From positions 1 through 64,000 of the forward strand of contig DKRV01000040.1 in assembly GCA_002472405.1 (NCBI GenBank): a stretch of DNA of 64,000 bases, read 5' to 3'. The DNA is from Clostridiales bacterium UBA7273 (lineage in GTDB: Bacteria; Bacillota; Clostridia; Oscillospirales; Oscillospiraceae). Every line of letters starts with the position of its first letter. Position 1 is the first letter of the stretch. The notes beneath the pieces were generated by a model. It did not search any database, was not told the origin of the DNA, and saw only the letters and a list, made by a program, of their open reading frames with translations. Positions 26,302 to 34,774 of this stretch are shown here, piece after piece. The translations under genes and the position numbers were made by a program.

Positions 26302-26478
26302 CACGAAACAAGCATAATTGACCGTTTTCGGCTTTCTGACATAATCGCATACAAAAACTCACAAATTATACCCAATCTCATACAACAGTTTTTCTCAAAA
26401 TTAGGGTTGACAAATGTGCTGTGTTTTGTTCTGTTATAATTTTGGCGTTAAAATTGTGAACAAATATAGAAAAAATAC
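26302..26478. other. AT-rich centre of the divergent regulatory region
   Basis: The whole gap between the two divergent start codons is 417 bases. This middle part, A+T-rich and without a credible reading frame, separates the two promoters. It contains an additional TTGACA (26407) and TATAAT (26435), but at 22 bases their spacing is too wide for one promoter. Confidence 0.5.
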
Positions 26479-26507
26479 TTGCGGCAGCCCTTGCGTATCT
26501 GTATAAT
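26479..26507 (+). promoter_or_regulatory. Promoter of the regulator-dehydrogenase pair
   Basis: TTGCGG and a consensus TATAAT are 17 bases apart, about 40 bases ahead of the regulator's start codon. Confidence 0.65.
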
Positions 26508-26521
26508 AACTAAACAGATAC
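26495..26521 (+). promoter_or_regulatory. Putative operator: 8-bp inverted repeat over the -10 box
   Basis: GTATCTGT and ACAGATAC are exact inverted copies separated by 11 bases. The -10 hexamer of the regulator's promoter starts at the last base of the left arm. A protein bound here would block RNA polymerase, so autorepression is likely. Confidence 0.6.
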
Positions 26522-26546
26522 AGTTGAAAACAGTGGGGAAACAGAG

Positions 26547-27848
26547 ATGTCAATAAAGAATGAGCTTATACTATCTTATATAAAAGAGCTTGATGTGGGA
26601 ACTAAGATATCTGTTCGGCGTTTGTCTGAGATATTGGATGTCAGCGTTGGAACAGTTTACAAAGGTATTAAAGCCGCTGAGGCGCAGGGTCTTGTTGTAA
26701 CAAAGCCCAAATCCGGAACGTTCAAGATCGATTCCGGCGTCGCCGGTGAGGCAGAGCCTGTCAGCCTGAAGCGTGCGGCAAAGTTTCTTGGCCTTACCAT
26801 GATAATCGAGCCTGCCGATGCCGAGAGAATGCTTAGTCGCGTTGTCATATGCGACGGCAGTGAGAAACAGCTGCGCCGTGCACTGTCTGATGAGCCGAAG
26901 GATAATATTAATGTACTTTGCCTTGTGGGAGACAGACCGGATATGCAGGCGCTTGTGATCGAGCTTGGTGCAAACCTTATGCTTACGGGCGGCGCAAGCG
27001 CACAGCCGCTTACACTTATTCAGGCCGAGCGCCGCGGCCTTGCCGTTATAAGCGCTTTGCAGGACAGCCGCACGATAATGATGCTTCTTGAAAAGCTTCA
27101 CTCGCCGGCTATTGAGAGCACGGATGATGCGCAGTCGTGGATGAAAATGCCGAAGTACCTGTACAGCAACGACGTTGTTGCCGACTGGCACAAGCTATGC
27201 GAGGATATTGCGATTCAGACCTATCCCGTAGTTGACGAAAATCTCATGCTATGCGGCGCGCTCGATGTGCCTAAGGCCTTCGCGGCAAACCCGTCGCAGC
27301 GCATATCGGGTATCCTGCGCCCGGAAAGTCAGTGTATGCACTTTGATTGCGAAACGCCTATGGCTCGTGTTGCCGAGGAGATGCTGCTTTCAGGCAACAG
27401 CATAGCTGCTGTTACCGACGGGGATAAGGTCAGCGGTGTCCTGGATTCAAGCGATATCATGCGCTACTTTATGTTCTCCGGCAGAAACGGCAGCGCTCCT
27501 ATGTTCGAGTCATTCCTTGAAGCAACGGATGTGTCCGATACGGAGGACGAGAAGTATTACAATATCCGCATACCCAACAGAGGAGTAGCCGATCCGTCGG
27601 AGTTTACGCTTCCGGTCGTTCTGACGGCGGCCATGCGGCATGCCGGCGAAATTCTCGGCGAAGGCTGCGTTATCGAAAGCGGAACCTTTTTCGCGTCCAA
27701 AACCATTGACGCGCACGAAAGTCTCATGCTGTCAAGCAAGCTCACCCGTCGCGGCGAGCAGGGCTGCACGCTTGAAGAGGAGATATTTGACGACAGCTGC
27801 TCATACACCAAGGCGATACTCATGTTCACGGCAAAGCAAGGAGAATAA
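26547..27848 (+). CDS. HTH-DRTGG-CBS-HotDog regulator (YtoI-like)
   Basis: A 433-residue cytosolic protein. Residues about 5-66 form a GntR-like winged helix (VRRLSEILDVSVGTVYKGIKAAEAQGL). Next come a DRTGG-like domain (about 75-190), a pair of CBS modules (about 195-315, with GALDVPKAFAA and VSGVLDSSDIMRYF) and a C-terminal HotDog domain (about 325-430; MRHAGEILGEGCVI, IFDDSCSYTKAILMF). Length and order match B. subtilis YtoI. HotDog domains bind acyl-CoA thioesters and CBS pairs bind adenosyl nucleotides, so I infer a sensor of CoA/adenylate state for the flanking acyl-CoA genes. It is divergent from the Etf operon and three bases ahead of a second dehydrogenase. Confidence 0.85.
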   Translation: MSIKNELILSYIKELDVGTKISVRRLSEILDVSVGTVYKGIKAAEAQGLVVTKPKSGTFKIDSGVAGEAEPVSLKRAAKFLGLTMIIEPADAERMLSRVVICDGSEKQLRRALSDEPKDNINVLCLVGDRPDMQALVIELGANLMLTGGASAQPLTLIQAERRGLAVISALQDSRTIMMLLEKLHSPAIESTDDAQSWMKMPKYLYSNDVVADWHKLCEDIAIQTYPVVDENLMLCGALDVPKAFAANPSQRISGILRPESQCMHFDCETPMARVAEEMLLSGNSIAAVTDGDKVSGVLDSSDIMRYFMFSGRNGSAPMFESFLEATDVSDTEDEKYYNIRIPNRGVADPSEFTLPVVLTAAMRHAGEILGEGCVIESGTFFASKTIDAHESLMLSSKLTRRGEQGCTLEEEIFDDSCSYTKAILMFTAKQGE

Positions 27849-27851
27849 ATA

Positions 27852-28991
27852 ATGTATATGTTTAACAAAAGCCAGAAGGCGCTTAAAGATAAAGTCGGCA
27901 GCTTCGTGCGCGAAGAGGTAATGCCCGTAGCTCAGGAGCTTGATAAAAATAGAATTTTCCCGACGCAGCTTATTAAACGCTGCGGCGAGCTGGGATTTGT
28001 TGCGCCCGAGCTTATGACAGACGGCCATTACAGAGCATCGGAGATGTGCGTTATATTTGAAGAGCTTGCGCGCGGAAATGCGTCGCTTGCACTTGCGCTG
28101 ACTCCGCATTACCTTGCCTGCGACATAATGAACACGGCCGCGTCGCCTGAGCTTCGTGCCGATGTTATGGATCCTGCGTTTGCGCTCAATAAGCTCATTG
28201 CGTATGCGATCAGCGAGGAAAGCGGCGGTTCGGATGTTTTGAGCATTAACACAACGGCGACACAGCTTGGCGACGAATGGGTAATTAACGGTTCAAAATC
28301 ATGGATAACGGCCTCCGGCAAAGCCGACGGCTATCTGATAGCCGCCCGTACCTCGCTTAACAGCCGCAGCCGCGATATAAGCCTTTTCTATATCGATGCA
28401 TCCACAGAAGGGCTGGAAGCCGACATCGGTTCGCACATGATCGGGCTTAATAGCTGCCCGACCGGACACATCACATTCAAAAACTGCAGAATACCGCTCG
28501 TGAATATAATCGGCAGCGAAAATCAGGGGTATGCCCTTTTGAAGCCGACTTTGCAGCTCGGCAGACTTGCCGTTTCGGCGATAGCAACCGGCATAGCCGG
28601 ACGTGCGCTTGAGCTTGCGAACAACTATTCGACGACCACTGGAAAATATGGGCGCAATCTGTCGTCATATCAGGGCATAGCGTTCATGCTCGCCGAGATG
28701 TACACAAAGCTTGCCGCGTCAAGGTGCATGCTCTATTGCTCTGCCGAGCAGTACGATGCAAAGGACCGGCAGTCGGCGATCGATATTGCGGCGACAAAGC
28801 TTATGAGCACAGAGCTTGCATGCCAGGTGTGCAAAAGCGCGCGCCAGATCCATGGTGCAAACGGCCTTTCCTCGGACTTTGAGGTCGATCGCTGCTTCCG
28901 CGATGCTCAGATGCTGACCATTGCCGAAGGAACCACGGAGATTTGCAAAATAATCGTTTCAAACTCGGTAATAAACTCTGCCTTAAAATAA
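27852..28991 (+). CDS. Acyl-CoA dehydrogenase (second copy)
   Basis: A 379-residue acyl-CoA dehydrogenase, clearly diverged from the one at 24996. YAISEESGGSD and KSWITASGKADGY are the flavin signatures, and the C-terminal FRDAQMLTIAEGTTEI holds the probable catalytic Glu359. AAGGAG lies eight bases ahead of the ATG, overlapping the end of the regulator gene, so the two are co-expressed. It has no Etf of its own nearby and presumably uses the divergent EtfAB. It may act on a second intermediate or serve as an alternative reductase. Confidence 0.88.
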   Translation: MYMFNKSQKALKDKVGSFVREEVMPVAQELDKNRIFPTQLIKRCGELGFVAPELMTDGHYRASEMCVIFEELARGNASLALALTPHYLACDIMNTAASPELRADVMDPAFALNKLIAYAISEESGGSDVLSINTTATQLGDEWVINGSKSWITASGKADGYLIAARTSLNSRSRDISLFYIDASTEGLEADIGSHMIGLNSCPTGHITFKNCRIPLVNIIGSENQGYALLKPTLQLGRLAVSAIATGIAGRALELANNYSTTTGKYGRNLSSYQGIAFMLAEMYTKLAASRCMLYCSAEQYDAKDRQSAIDIAATKLMSTELACQVCKSARQIHGANGLSSDFEVDRCFRDAQMLTIAEGTTEICKIIVSNSVINSALK

Positions 28992-29010
28992 CTTTAAACT
29001 TATATTGAAA

Positions 29011-29043
29011 TAGCGGGACGTAAAAACGTCCTGCTATTTTTAT
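29011..29043 (+). terminator. Terminator after the second acyl-CoA dehydrogenase
   Basis: TAGCGGGACGT pairs with ACGTCCTGCTA (one G-U) around AAAA and is followed by TTTTTA. Confidence 0.85.
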
Positions 29044-29060
29044 ATGTTACCAAAATGTTC

Positions 29061-29089
29061 TTGATTTTTTGCCCGACAATCTCTATAAT
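29061..29089 (+). promoter_or_regulatory. Promoter of the mraZ division/cell-wall cluster
   Basis: TTGATT and a consensus TATAAT are spaced by 17 bases. The MraZ boxes start ten bases downstream of the -10. Confidence 0.8.
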
Positions 29090-29098
29090 CAAAATAAA

Positions 29099-29124
29099 GT
29101 GGAGCAAAGTGGTGAAAAGTGCAT
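29099..29124 (+). promoter_or_regulatory. MraZ operator, tandem GTGG[A/T]G boxes
   Basis: GTGGAG, GTGGTG and a third degenerate GTGCAT recur with a ten-base period and four-base A-rich spacers. This is the arrangement known to bind the MraZ multimer, placed so as to repress the cluster's own promoter. Confidence 0.85.
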
Positions 29125-29155
29125 CGAAAATGCTCGAAAGACGGAGGTGAGCGCG

Positions 29156-29572
29156 TTGACAGGCGAATATAAGCACAGTATCGACAATAAGGGCAGGCTG
29201 TTTATTCCGGCAAAGCTTAGGGACGAGCTTGGCGACGTGTTCTATATAACCCTTTCGATGGACGATTGCCTCTCGGTTTACAGTGCGGAAAGCTGGAAGG
29301 AATTTTCCGATAAGGTAAATGCAATGAGCTATGTAAAGCAGCGGAAAATGCGGCCTCTGTTTGCGTATGCGGCAAAATGTGAGCTTGATAATCAGGGCAG
29401 AACCCTCATACCGGCGCATTTGCGTGAGTATGCGCATCTGAGCAAGAACGTTGCCGTCATCGGCTGCAATAATCATGCCGAAATATGGGATGAAGCAAGC
29501 TGGCAAAAGCTTTCCGAAAGCGAGATAACCCCCGAAAACATTGCATCCGTAATGGACGAACTGGAGTTTTGA
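29156..29572 (+). CDS. mraZ: Transcriptional regulator MraZ
   Basis: Ring-forming AbrB-fold repressor of the division/cell-wall cluster. With TTG at 29156 the protein is 138 residues and begins MTGEYKHSIDNKGRL, matching the family's usual start. GGAGGTGA lies five bases ahead, fixing that start against an upstream ATG at 29069. The two MraZ half-repeats each carry a D.(K/Q)GR motif (IDNKGRLFIPAKLR and LDNQGRTLIPAHLR). Autoregulation through the boxes at 29099 is expected. Confidence 0.93.
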   Translation: MTGEYKHSIDNKGRLFIPAKLRDELGDVFYITLSMDDCLSVYSAESWKEFSDKVNAMSYVKQRKMRPLFAYAAKCELDNQGRTLIPAHLREYAHLSKNVAVIGCNNHAEIWDEASWQKLSESEITPENIASVMDELEF

Positions 29573-29573
29573 T

Positions 29574-30512
29574 ATGCCTAATGAAGTAAAGCACATATCG
29601 GTGCTGTTAAATGAATGTATTGAAAATTTGAATATAAAGCCCGACGGCATATATGTTGACGGCACTCTTGGGCTTGGAGGGCACTCCGAGCAGATACTAA
29701 AGCGCCTTGACACCGGCAGACTTATCGGAATTGACCGCGACGAGAGCGCTATAAGGCGCACCGGCGAGCGCCTTGCGCAGTATGCCGATAAAATGACGCT
29801 TGTGCACGGAAACTTCTGCGACGTTTCGCAGATACTCGATGAGCTTGGCATAGCTGCTGTTGACGGAATGCTGTTTGACCTTGGCGTTTCCTCGCCGCAG
29901 CTCGATGAGGCCGAGCGCGGCTTTTCGTACATGAACGATGCGCCGCTTGATATGCGCATGGATAACACAAGCGCACTTACCGCATCGAACGTCGTAAACG
30001 ATTGGAATGAGGCTGAGCTTGTTCGCATTCTCCGCGATTTCGGCGAAGAGCGCTATGCAAGAAGGATCGCCTCGCGCATAGTTGAACGCCGCGAACAGAA
30101 AAAGATAGAAACAACGCTTGAGCTTGTGGATATAATCCGCTCTGCAATGCCGGCAGCCGCGCTGCGCGAGAAGCAGCATCCTGCAAAGCGCAGCTTTCAG
30201 GCAATAAGAATTGCCGTTAACGATGAGCTCGGCGCGGTAGACAGAATGATGAAAACAGCGCCTGACAGCCTAAAAATAGGCGGCAGACTGTGCGTCATAA
30301 GTTTCCACTCGCTTGAGGACAGAATAGTTAAAATGGGCATAGCCGCAAGGGAAAACGGCTGCACCTGCCCGAGAGAAGCGCCAATATGCGTCTGCGGCTT
30401 TAAGCAGACACTCAAGAGCGTGCACAGAAAACCAATAGTGCCGGATGAGGATGAGCTGAAATTCAATCCGCGTGCGAGAAGCGCAAAGCTCCGCGTCGCC
30501 GAAAGGGTGTAG
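29574..30512 (+). CDS. rsmH: 16S rRNA (cytosine-1402-N4)-methyltransferase RsmH
   Basis: Methylates the exocyclic amine of C1402 in the ribosomal P site. The N-terminal HISVLLNECIENL and DGTLGLGGHSEQIL motifs, DRDESAI, FDLGVSSPQLDEAERGFSY and the C-terminal ISFHSLEDRIVK are hallmark. The 312-residue length is normal. It follows mraZ by one base, as in nearly all bacteria. Confidence 0.96.
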   Translation: MPNEVKHISVLLNECIENLNIKPDGIYVDGTLGLGGHSEQILKRLDTGRLIGIDRDESAIRRTGERLAQYADKMTLVHGNFCDVSQILDELGIAAVDGMLFDLGVSSPQLDEAERGFSYMNDAPLDMRMDNTSALTASNVVNDWNEAELVRILRDFGEERYARRIASRIVERREQKKIETTLELVDIIRSAMPAAALREKQHPAKRSFQAIRIAVNDELGAVDRMMKTAPDSLKIGGRLCVISFHSLEDRIVKMGIAARENGCTCPREAPICVCGFKQTLKSVHRKPIVPDEDELKFNPRARSAKLRVAERV

Positions 30513-30518
30513 AGGTTT

Positions 30519-30908
30519 TTGAAAAGCTCCGGCAGCGAATATCAATACGGCTCCAAAAGCGCAAAGCGACGGGTAAGCGCCAGGTATGATAAAAAGCTCG
30601 GAGGCGCAATGCGCACAGCGCTCATGGCAGCGCTTGCGATAGCAGCGGCGGTGATGCTCGTCCTGTCGCTTTTTGTGCGAGTTGAGCTTACTGAGATAAA
30701 CGACAAAAATGTTGAGCTGAGCCGACAGGCACAGAGTCTTCATGAAGAAAACCGCCGTCTGTGCATTGAATATGAGTTTTCGCAGGATCTCGATGCGCTC
30801 GAAAAGGATGCCAAGTCGAGACTCGGTATGCAGAGCACGCTTCAGCGCCGCACCGAGACTATTGACACTTCACCCGAGGATAGAGCATATATAGCAGATA
30901 ACGGATAA
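30519..30908 (+). CDS. ftsL: FtsL-like cell-division protein
   Basis: A 129-residue bitopic membrane protein: a basic cytosolic N-terminus, one hydrophobic span at about residues 33-51 (ALMAALAIAAAVMLVLSLF) and a charged leucine-zipper-like coiled coil (EINDKNVELSRQAQSLHEEN). This plan and the place between rsmH and the transpeptidase identify FtsL, which joins FtsQ and DivIC in the divisome. Start is a TTG behind a weak AGAGG. The sequence itself is too variable to prove orthology. Confidence 0.8.
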   Translation: MKSSGSEYQYGSKSAKRRVSARYDKKLGGAMRTALMAALAIAAAVMLVLSLFVRVELTEINDKNVELSRQAQSLHEENRRLCIEYEFSQDLDALEKDAKSRLGMQSTLQRRTETIDTSPEDRAYIADNG

Positions 30909-30972
30909 GCTGCATATTTTACGCGGCAAAATTATAGTATTAACTAATAAATTTTGTCCGGAAGGAGCAGCT

Positions 30973-33297
30973 ATGCGCAAAACCGTGAGCAGAAAACAGG
31001 TAAGCAGTCCTAACAGGACAATGGTGCGCCGCACACTATTTCTGATGGCAGTGTGCGGCATACTTGCGTTTTCGGTGCTTGCAGTGCGGCTTTATATCCT
31101 GCAGGTGCGCGATCATGCCAAATATGAGGAGCTTGCCATGAGCCAACAGCTTCGCGAAACGGGAACATCGGCCGAGCGCGGAACGATATACGACTGCAAC
31201 ATGAACATTCTCGCAATGAGCGCAAATGTCGATAATGTGTACCTTAGCCCTGCGGAGATCGCCATGTACAACGAAGACAGGGAGCTTATTGCCGATAAGC
31301 TTTCCGAGATCCTCGGCCTCGACAGGGAGGATATCCTGAAAAAAACCGAGAATAACGGCTCGTGGTATGTGACCGTTGCGCGCAAGGTCGAAAAAGAGAC
31401 TGCCGACAAGGTGCGCGAATTTAAAAACGAGTATAAGCTCAAGGGCGTCCGGCTGGAGAGCGATACGAAAAGATACTATCCGTATTCCTCGCTTGCCTGC
31501 CATGTGATAGGCTTTGTCGGAACCGATAACTACGGCCTTGACGGGGTGGAAGCGCAGTATGACTCCGCTCTGTGTGGAACGTCGGGAAAATACATGCGCC
31601 TTGCCAATGCCTACGGCACCGCTCTTCTGTTTGACCAATACGAGGGCTACACCGGTGCCGAAAATGGCCTTGATCTTGTAACAACGATTGACCTCACGAT
31701 CCAGCATTATGTTGAAAAGTCTCTGTATCAGGCCGTCGAGGATTACGACATTCAAAACGGAGCGGGCGCTATCGCGATGGATGTGAAAACCGGGAAGATA
31801 CTTGCAATGGCGTCTATAGGCGGATATGACCTTAATAATTTTCTCGACGTTAGCGATGAGGCTAAAAAAGCGATCGAAGAAGCGCCGACGCAGGAGGAAA
31901 AGGATCAGATCCTTGCCGATGCACAGCGCCTGCAATGGCGGAATAAGACCCTGTCGGATACATACGAGCCCGGCTCGACGTTCAAAATAATAACGTTGTC
32001 CATGGCGCTCGAAGAGGGTAAGGTGAGCCTTGATGACAGTTTCTTCTGCGGCGGCAGCGTGCAGGTTCAGGGCAGAACAAATCCGGTTCGCTGCTGGAAA
32101 ACAAGCGGCCACGGCTCGCAGAGCCTTACTCAGGCCGTGCAGCATTCATGCAACGCGGCATTTGTAAACATAGGAATGCGTGTCGGCGCGCAGGCTTTTT
32201 ATAAATACTGCGATGCCTTCGGCTTCCTTGAACTGACGGGCGACAGCTCGCAGCAGCTCACCGCCAAGACCGGAATTGACCTCGGCGGCGAGAGCGGCAG
32301 CATATGGTGGAGCGAGGATACCTTCTACAGCGAAAAGAACAAATCACAGCTCGCGGCTGCCTCATTCGGCCAGACCTTTACCATAACGCCGCTGCAGCTT
32401 ATAACGGCCGTCAGCGCCTGCGTAAACGGCGGATATCTGATGCAGCCGTATGTAGTTGAAAGTTTACTGGACGAAGACGGCTTGGCGGTGTATAATCATA
32501 AGCCGAAAGTCGTGCGCCGCGTCATAAGCGAGGAAACCAGCAAAACCGTGTGCTCAATTCTCGAGCAGGTCGTCGGCGACCCGAACGAGGGCACGGGACG
32601 AAATGCGGCTGTTGCCGGATATCGTATCGGCGGCAAGACCGGCACTTCGGAAAAGGTGAGCTATGAGGCTCAGACCGGTAAAAAGGAATACATCGTGTCC
32701 TTTATCGGATTTGCGCCTGCCGACGATCCGCAGATAGCTCTTTTGGTCATGCTCGATTCGCCCGGAAGCGGTTCGGGGGTTTACGTCTCGGGCGGCCAGA
32801 TGGCGGCACCGACCGTTGGCAAAATGTTTGCCGATATCCTGCCGTACATGGGTATAGAGCCTAAGTACGATGAAAGCTCCGAAAAGGCCGATAAGCCTGT
32901 TCCCGATCTGAACGGACTGAGTGTTGATGATGCAAAAACAAAGCTTTCGGAAAACGGCTTTGACTGCCGACTTATAGGCTCCGGAACGACCGTTACGGCG
33001 CAGCTTCCGCTTACGGGATGCGTCATTGCGGAAGGAAGCACGGTAATTATCTATGCCGACGCAAGTCCGTCGGCCACTCTTGAAACCATGCCCGGCATTA
33101 AGGGTCTGAGCTATGCCGACGCGGTGAAGGAACTTAGCAAATACGGAGTTTTTGCCAGAAGCAACACCGTTGTGCGCGATGCGGAGAACCAAAAGGTGCT
33201 GACGCAGAGTGTGAAAGCAGGAGGCGATATAAAACACGGAACCGTCGTCGAGGTAACGCTCGTTTCGGATGACGAGAGTATTCTCGGTCGATATTAA
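30973..33297 (+). CDS. SpoVD/FtsI-type class B penicillin-binding protein with PASTA domains
   Basis: Membrane-anchored D,D-transpeptidase of 774 residues. After one transmembrane helix (about 20-42) and the dimerisation domain come the serine active-site SxxK (GSTFK, Ser335), the SxN element (SCN near 390) and KTGT (Lys555). Two PASTA repeats close the protein (about 645-705 and 710-770). PASTA-tailed PBPs in this cluster serve either vegetative septation (PBP2B) or spore cortex synthesis (SpoVD); since only one is present here it probably serves division, possibly both. GGAAGGAGC precedes the ATG. Confidence 0.92.
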   Translation: MRKTVSRKQVSSPNRTMVRRTLFLMAVCGILAFSVLAVRLYILQVRDHAKYEELAMSQQLRETGTSAERGTIYDCNMNILAMSANVDNVYLSPAEIAMYNEDRELIADKLSEILGLDREDILKKTENNGSWYVTVARKVEKETADKVREFKNEYKLKGVRLESDTKRYYPYSSLACHVIGFVGTDNYGLDGVEAQYDSALCGTSGKYMRLANAYGTALLFDQYEGYTGAENGLDLVTTIDLTIQHYVEKSLYQAVEDYDIQNGAGAIAMDVKTGKILAMASIGGYDLNNFLDVSDEAKKAIEEAPTQEEKDQILADAQRLQWRNKTLSDTYEPGSTFKIITLSMALEEGKVSLDDSFFCGGSVQVQGRTNPVRCWKTSGHGSQSLTQAVQHSCNAAFVNIGMRVGAQAFYKYCDAFGFLELTGDSSQQLTAKTGIDLGGESGSIWWSEDTFYSEKNKSQLAAASFGQTFTITPLQLITAVSACVNGGYLMQPYVVESLLDEDGLAVYNHKPKVVRRVISEETSKTVCSILEQVVGDPNEGTGRNAAVAGYRIGGKTGTSEKVSYEAQTGKKEYIVSFIGFAPADDPQIALLVMLDSPGSGSGVYVSGGQMAAPTVGKMFADILPYMGIEPKYDESSEKADKPVPDLNGLSVDDAKTKLSENGFDCRLIGSGTTVTAQLPLTGCVIAEGSTVIIYADASPSATLETMPGIKGLSYADAVKELSKYGVFARSNTVVRDAENQKVLTQSVKAGGDIKHGTVVEVTLVSDDESILGRY

Positions 33298-33319
33298 TAG
33301 ATATGAGGATGATGCACAT

Positions 33320-34774
33320 ATGAAATTATCTGAGCTTTTGAAAGACATAGACGTTTTAACGTTTGCTGCGCCCTCCGAGTGCGAGATCGGCGGCGTGAGC
33401 TACGATTCGCGCAAGGTGAAGCCGGGAGATGTCTTCGTGGCGATCTCGGGCTTTGAAACCGACGGATATAAATACATCCCGTCGGCAGTGGAAAAAGGTG
33501 CGGCCGTTGTTATAAGCGACAGAGTGCCGCAGGTAGATATCCCTTACGTTCTGGTTCACGACTGCCGAAAAGCGCTTGCTCTTTTAAGCCGCAACTTTTT
33601 CGGCGATCCTGCCGGAGCGATGCAGATAATCGGCATTACCGGAACAAACGGAAAGACTACAACGACATATCTGCTCAAGCACCTGCTCGAGGACACTCTT
33701 GGCGCTAAGGTCGGACTTATAGGCACAAACGGCAACATGATAGGCAATGAGTTTATCCACACCGAGCGTACAACGCCGGAAAGCTTTGAGCTTCAGCAGC
33801 TTTTTGCCGAAATGAAAAATGCCGGATGCACGCACGTCGTCATGGAGGTGTCGTCGCATTCGCTTGTGCTCAGCCGCGTTGCCGGCATTGATTTTGCCGT
33901 CGGTGCGTTTACGAATCTTACTCAGGATCATCTTGATTTTCACCATACTATGGAGGAGTATGCCGCAGCAAAGGCGCTGCTGTTCTCCGCCTGCCGTGTC
34001 GGCTGCATTAACATTGATGATAAATGGGCGGACACCATGATGCAGAACGCCTCATGCAGGCTTCTCACTTATTCCGCCAACGGAAAAGAGGCGTCTCTTG
34101 CGGCGGAGAATATAAAGCTTTCCGCAAAGGGTGTGAGCTTTACGGCATCCTGCGACGGAAAGTGCGCCGATGTGAGTCTTGCAATCCCAGGAAGGTTTTC
34201 GGTGTATAATGCGCTCAATACCATTGCGGTCGGCCTCGCCTTGGGAATAAGCCTTGATGACTGTGCAAAGGCAATGAAAACCGCGCACGGTGTTAAGGGG
34301 CGTATGGAGCTTGTTCCGACCGACGGTGACTATACGATAGTCATTGACTATGCCCACACTCCCGACGCGCTTGAAAACGCGCTCAAGGCGCTGCGAGCCG
34401 ACCACGACGGCAGACTTGTCGTTCTCTTTGGCTGCGGCGGAGACCGCGACAGAACTAAGCGACCGATAATGGGCGCCATTGCCGCCGATAACGCAGATCT
34501 TGTCATTGTAACGAGCGATAATCCGCGCACAGAGCAGCCGCAGGCGATAATCGATGAGATACTTGCCGGCCTTAAAGATAAGGCTACGGAGCACATTGCC
34601 ATATGCGACCGCGCCGAGGCAATTAAATGGGCGATTGACAACCATAGGGCAAATGATGTAATATTGCTTGCCGGCAAAGGCCACGAGGACTATCAGGTCG
34701 TCGGACATGAAAAGCATCACATGGATGAGCGCGAGATAGTCGCAGAACATATAGAGAAGAGGAACGAAAAATGA
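33320..34774 (+). CDS. murE: UDP-MurNAc-tripeptide synthetase MurE (meso-DAP adding)
   Basis: Cytosolic ligase adding the third residue of the stem peptide. ATP loop GITGTNGKTTT, HTERTTPESFELQ and the C-terminal DNPR motif, which selects meso-diaminopimelate over lysine, are all present, so the wall is probably DAP type, consistent with dapA in this window. The ATG at 33320 gives 484 residues with normal N-terminus MKLSELLKDI; an open upstream extension to 33269 is in the wrong place for the family. The stop overlaps mraY (ATGA). Confidence 0.95.
   Translation: MKLSELLKDIDVLTFAAPSECEIGGVSYDSRKVKPGDVFVAISGFETDGYKYIPSAVEKGAAVVISDRVPQVDIPYVLVHDCRKALALLSRNFFGDPAGAMQIIGITGTNGKTTTTYLLKHLLEDTLGAKVGLIGTNGNMIGNEFIHTERTTPESFELQQLFAEMKNAGCTHVVMEVSSHSLVLSRVAGIDFAVGAFTNLTQDHLDFHHTMEEYAAAKALLFSACRVGCINIDDKWADTMMQNASCRLLTYSANGKEASLAAENIKLSAKGVSFTASCDGKCADVSLAIPGRFSVYNALNTIAVGLALGISLDDCAKAMKTAHGVKGRMELVPTDGDYTIVIDYAHTPDALENALKALRADHDGRLVVLFGCGGDRDRTKRPIMGAIAADNADLVIVTSDNPRTEQPQAIIDEILAGLKDKATEHIAICDRAEAIKWAIDNHRANDVILLAGKGHEDYQVVGHEKHHMDEREIVAEHIEKRNEK

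Noticed and set aside
26407..26440. TTGACA plus TATAAT as the regulator's promoter
   Set aside because: Each hexamer is perfect but the spacing is 22 bases; the pair at 26479-26507 has the correct 17 and lies closer to the gene.
31036..32145. A 369-codon minus-strand frame opposite the penicillin-binding protein
   Set aside because: Shadow of an intact transpeptidase gene.
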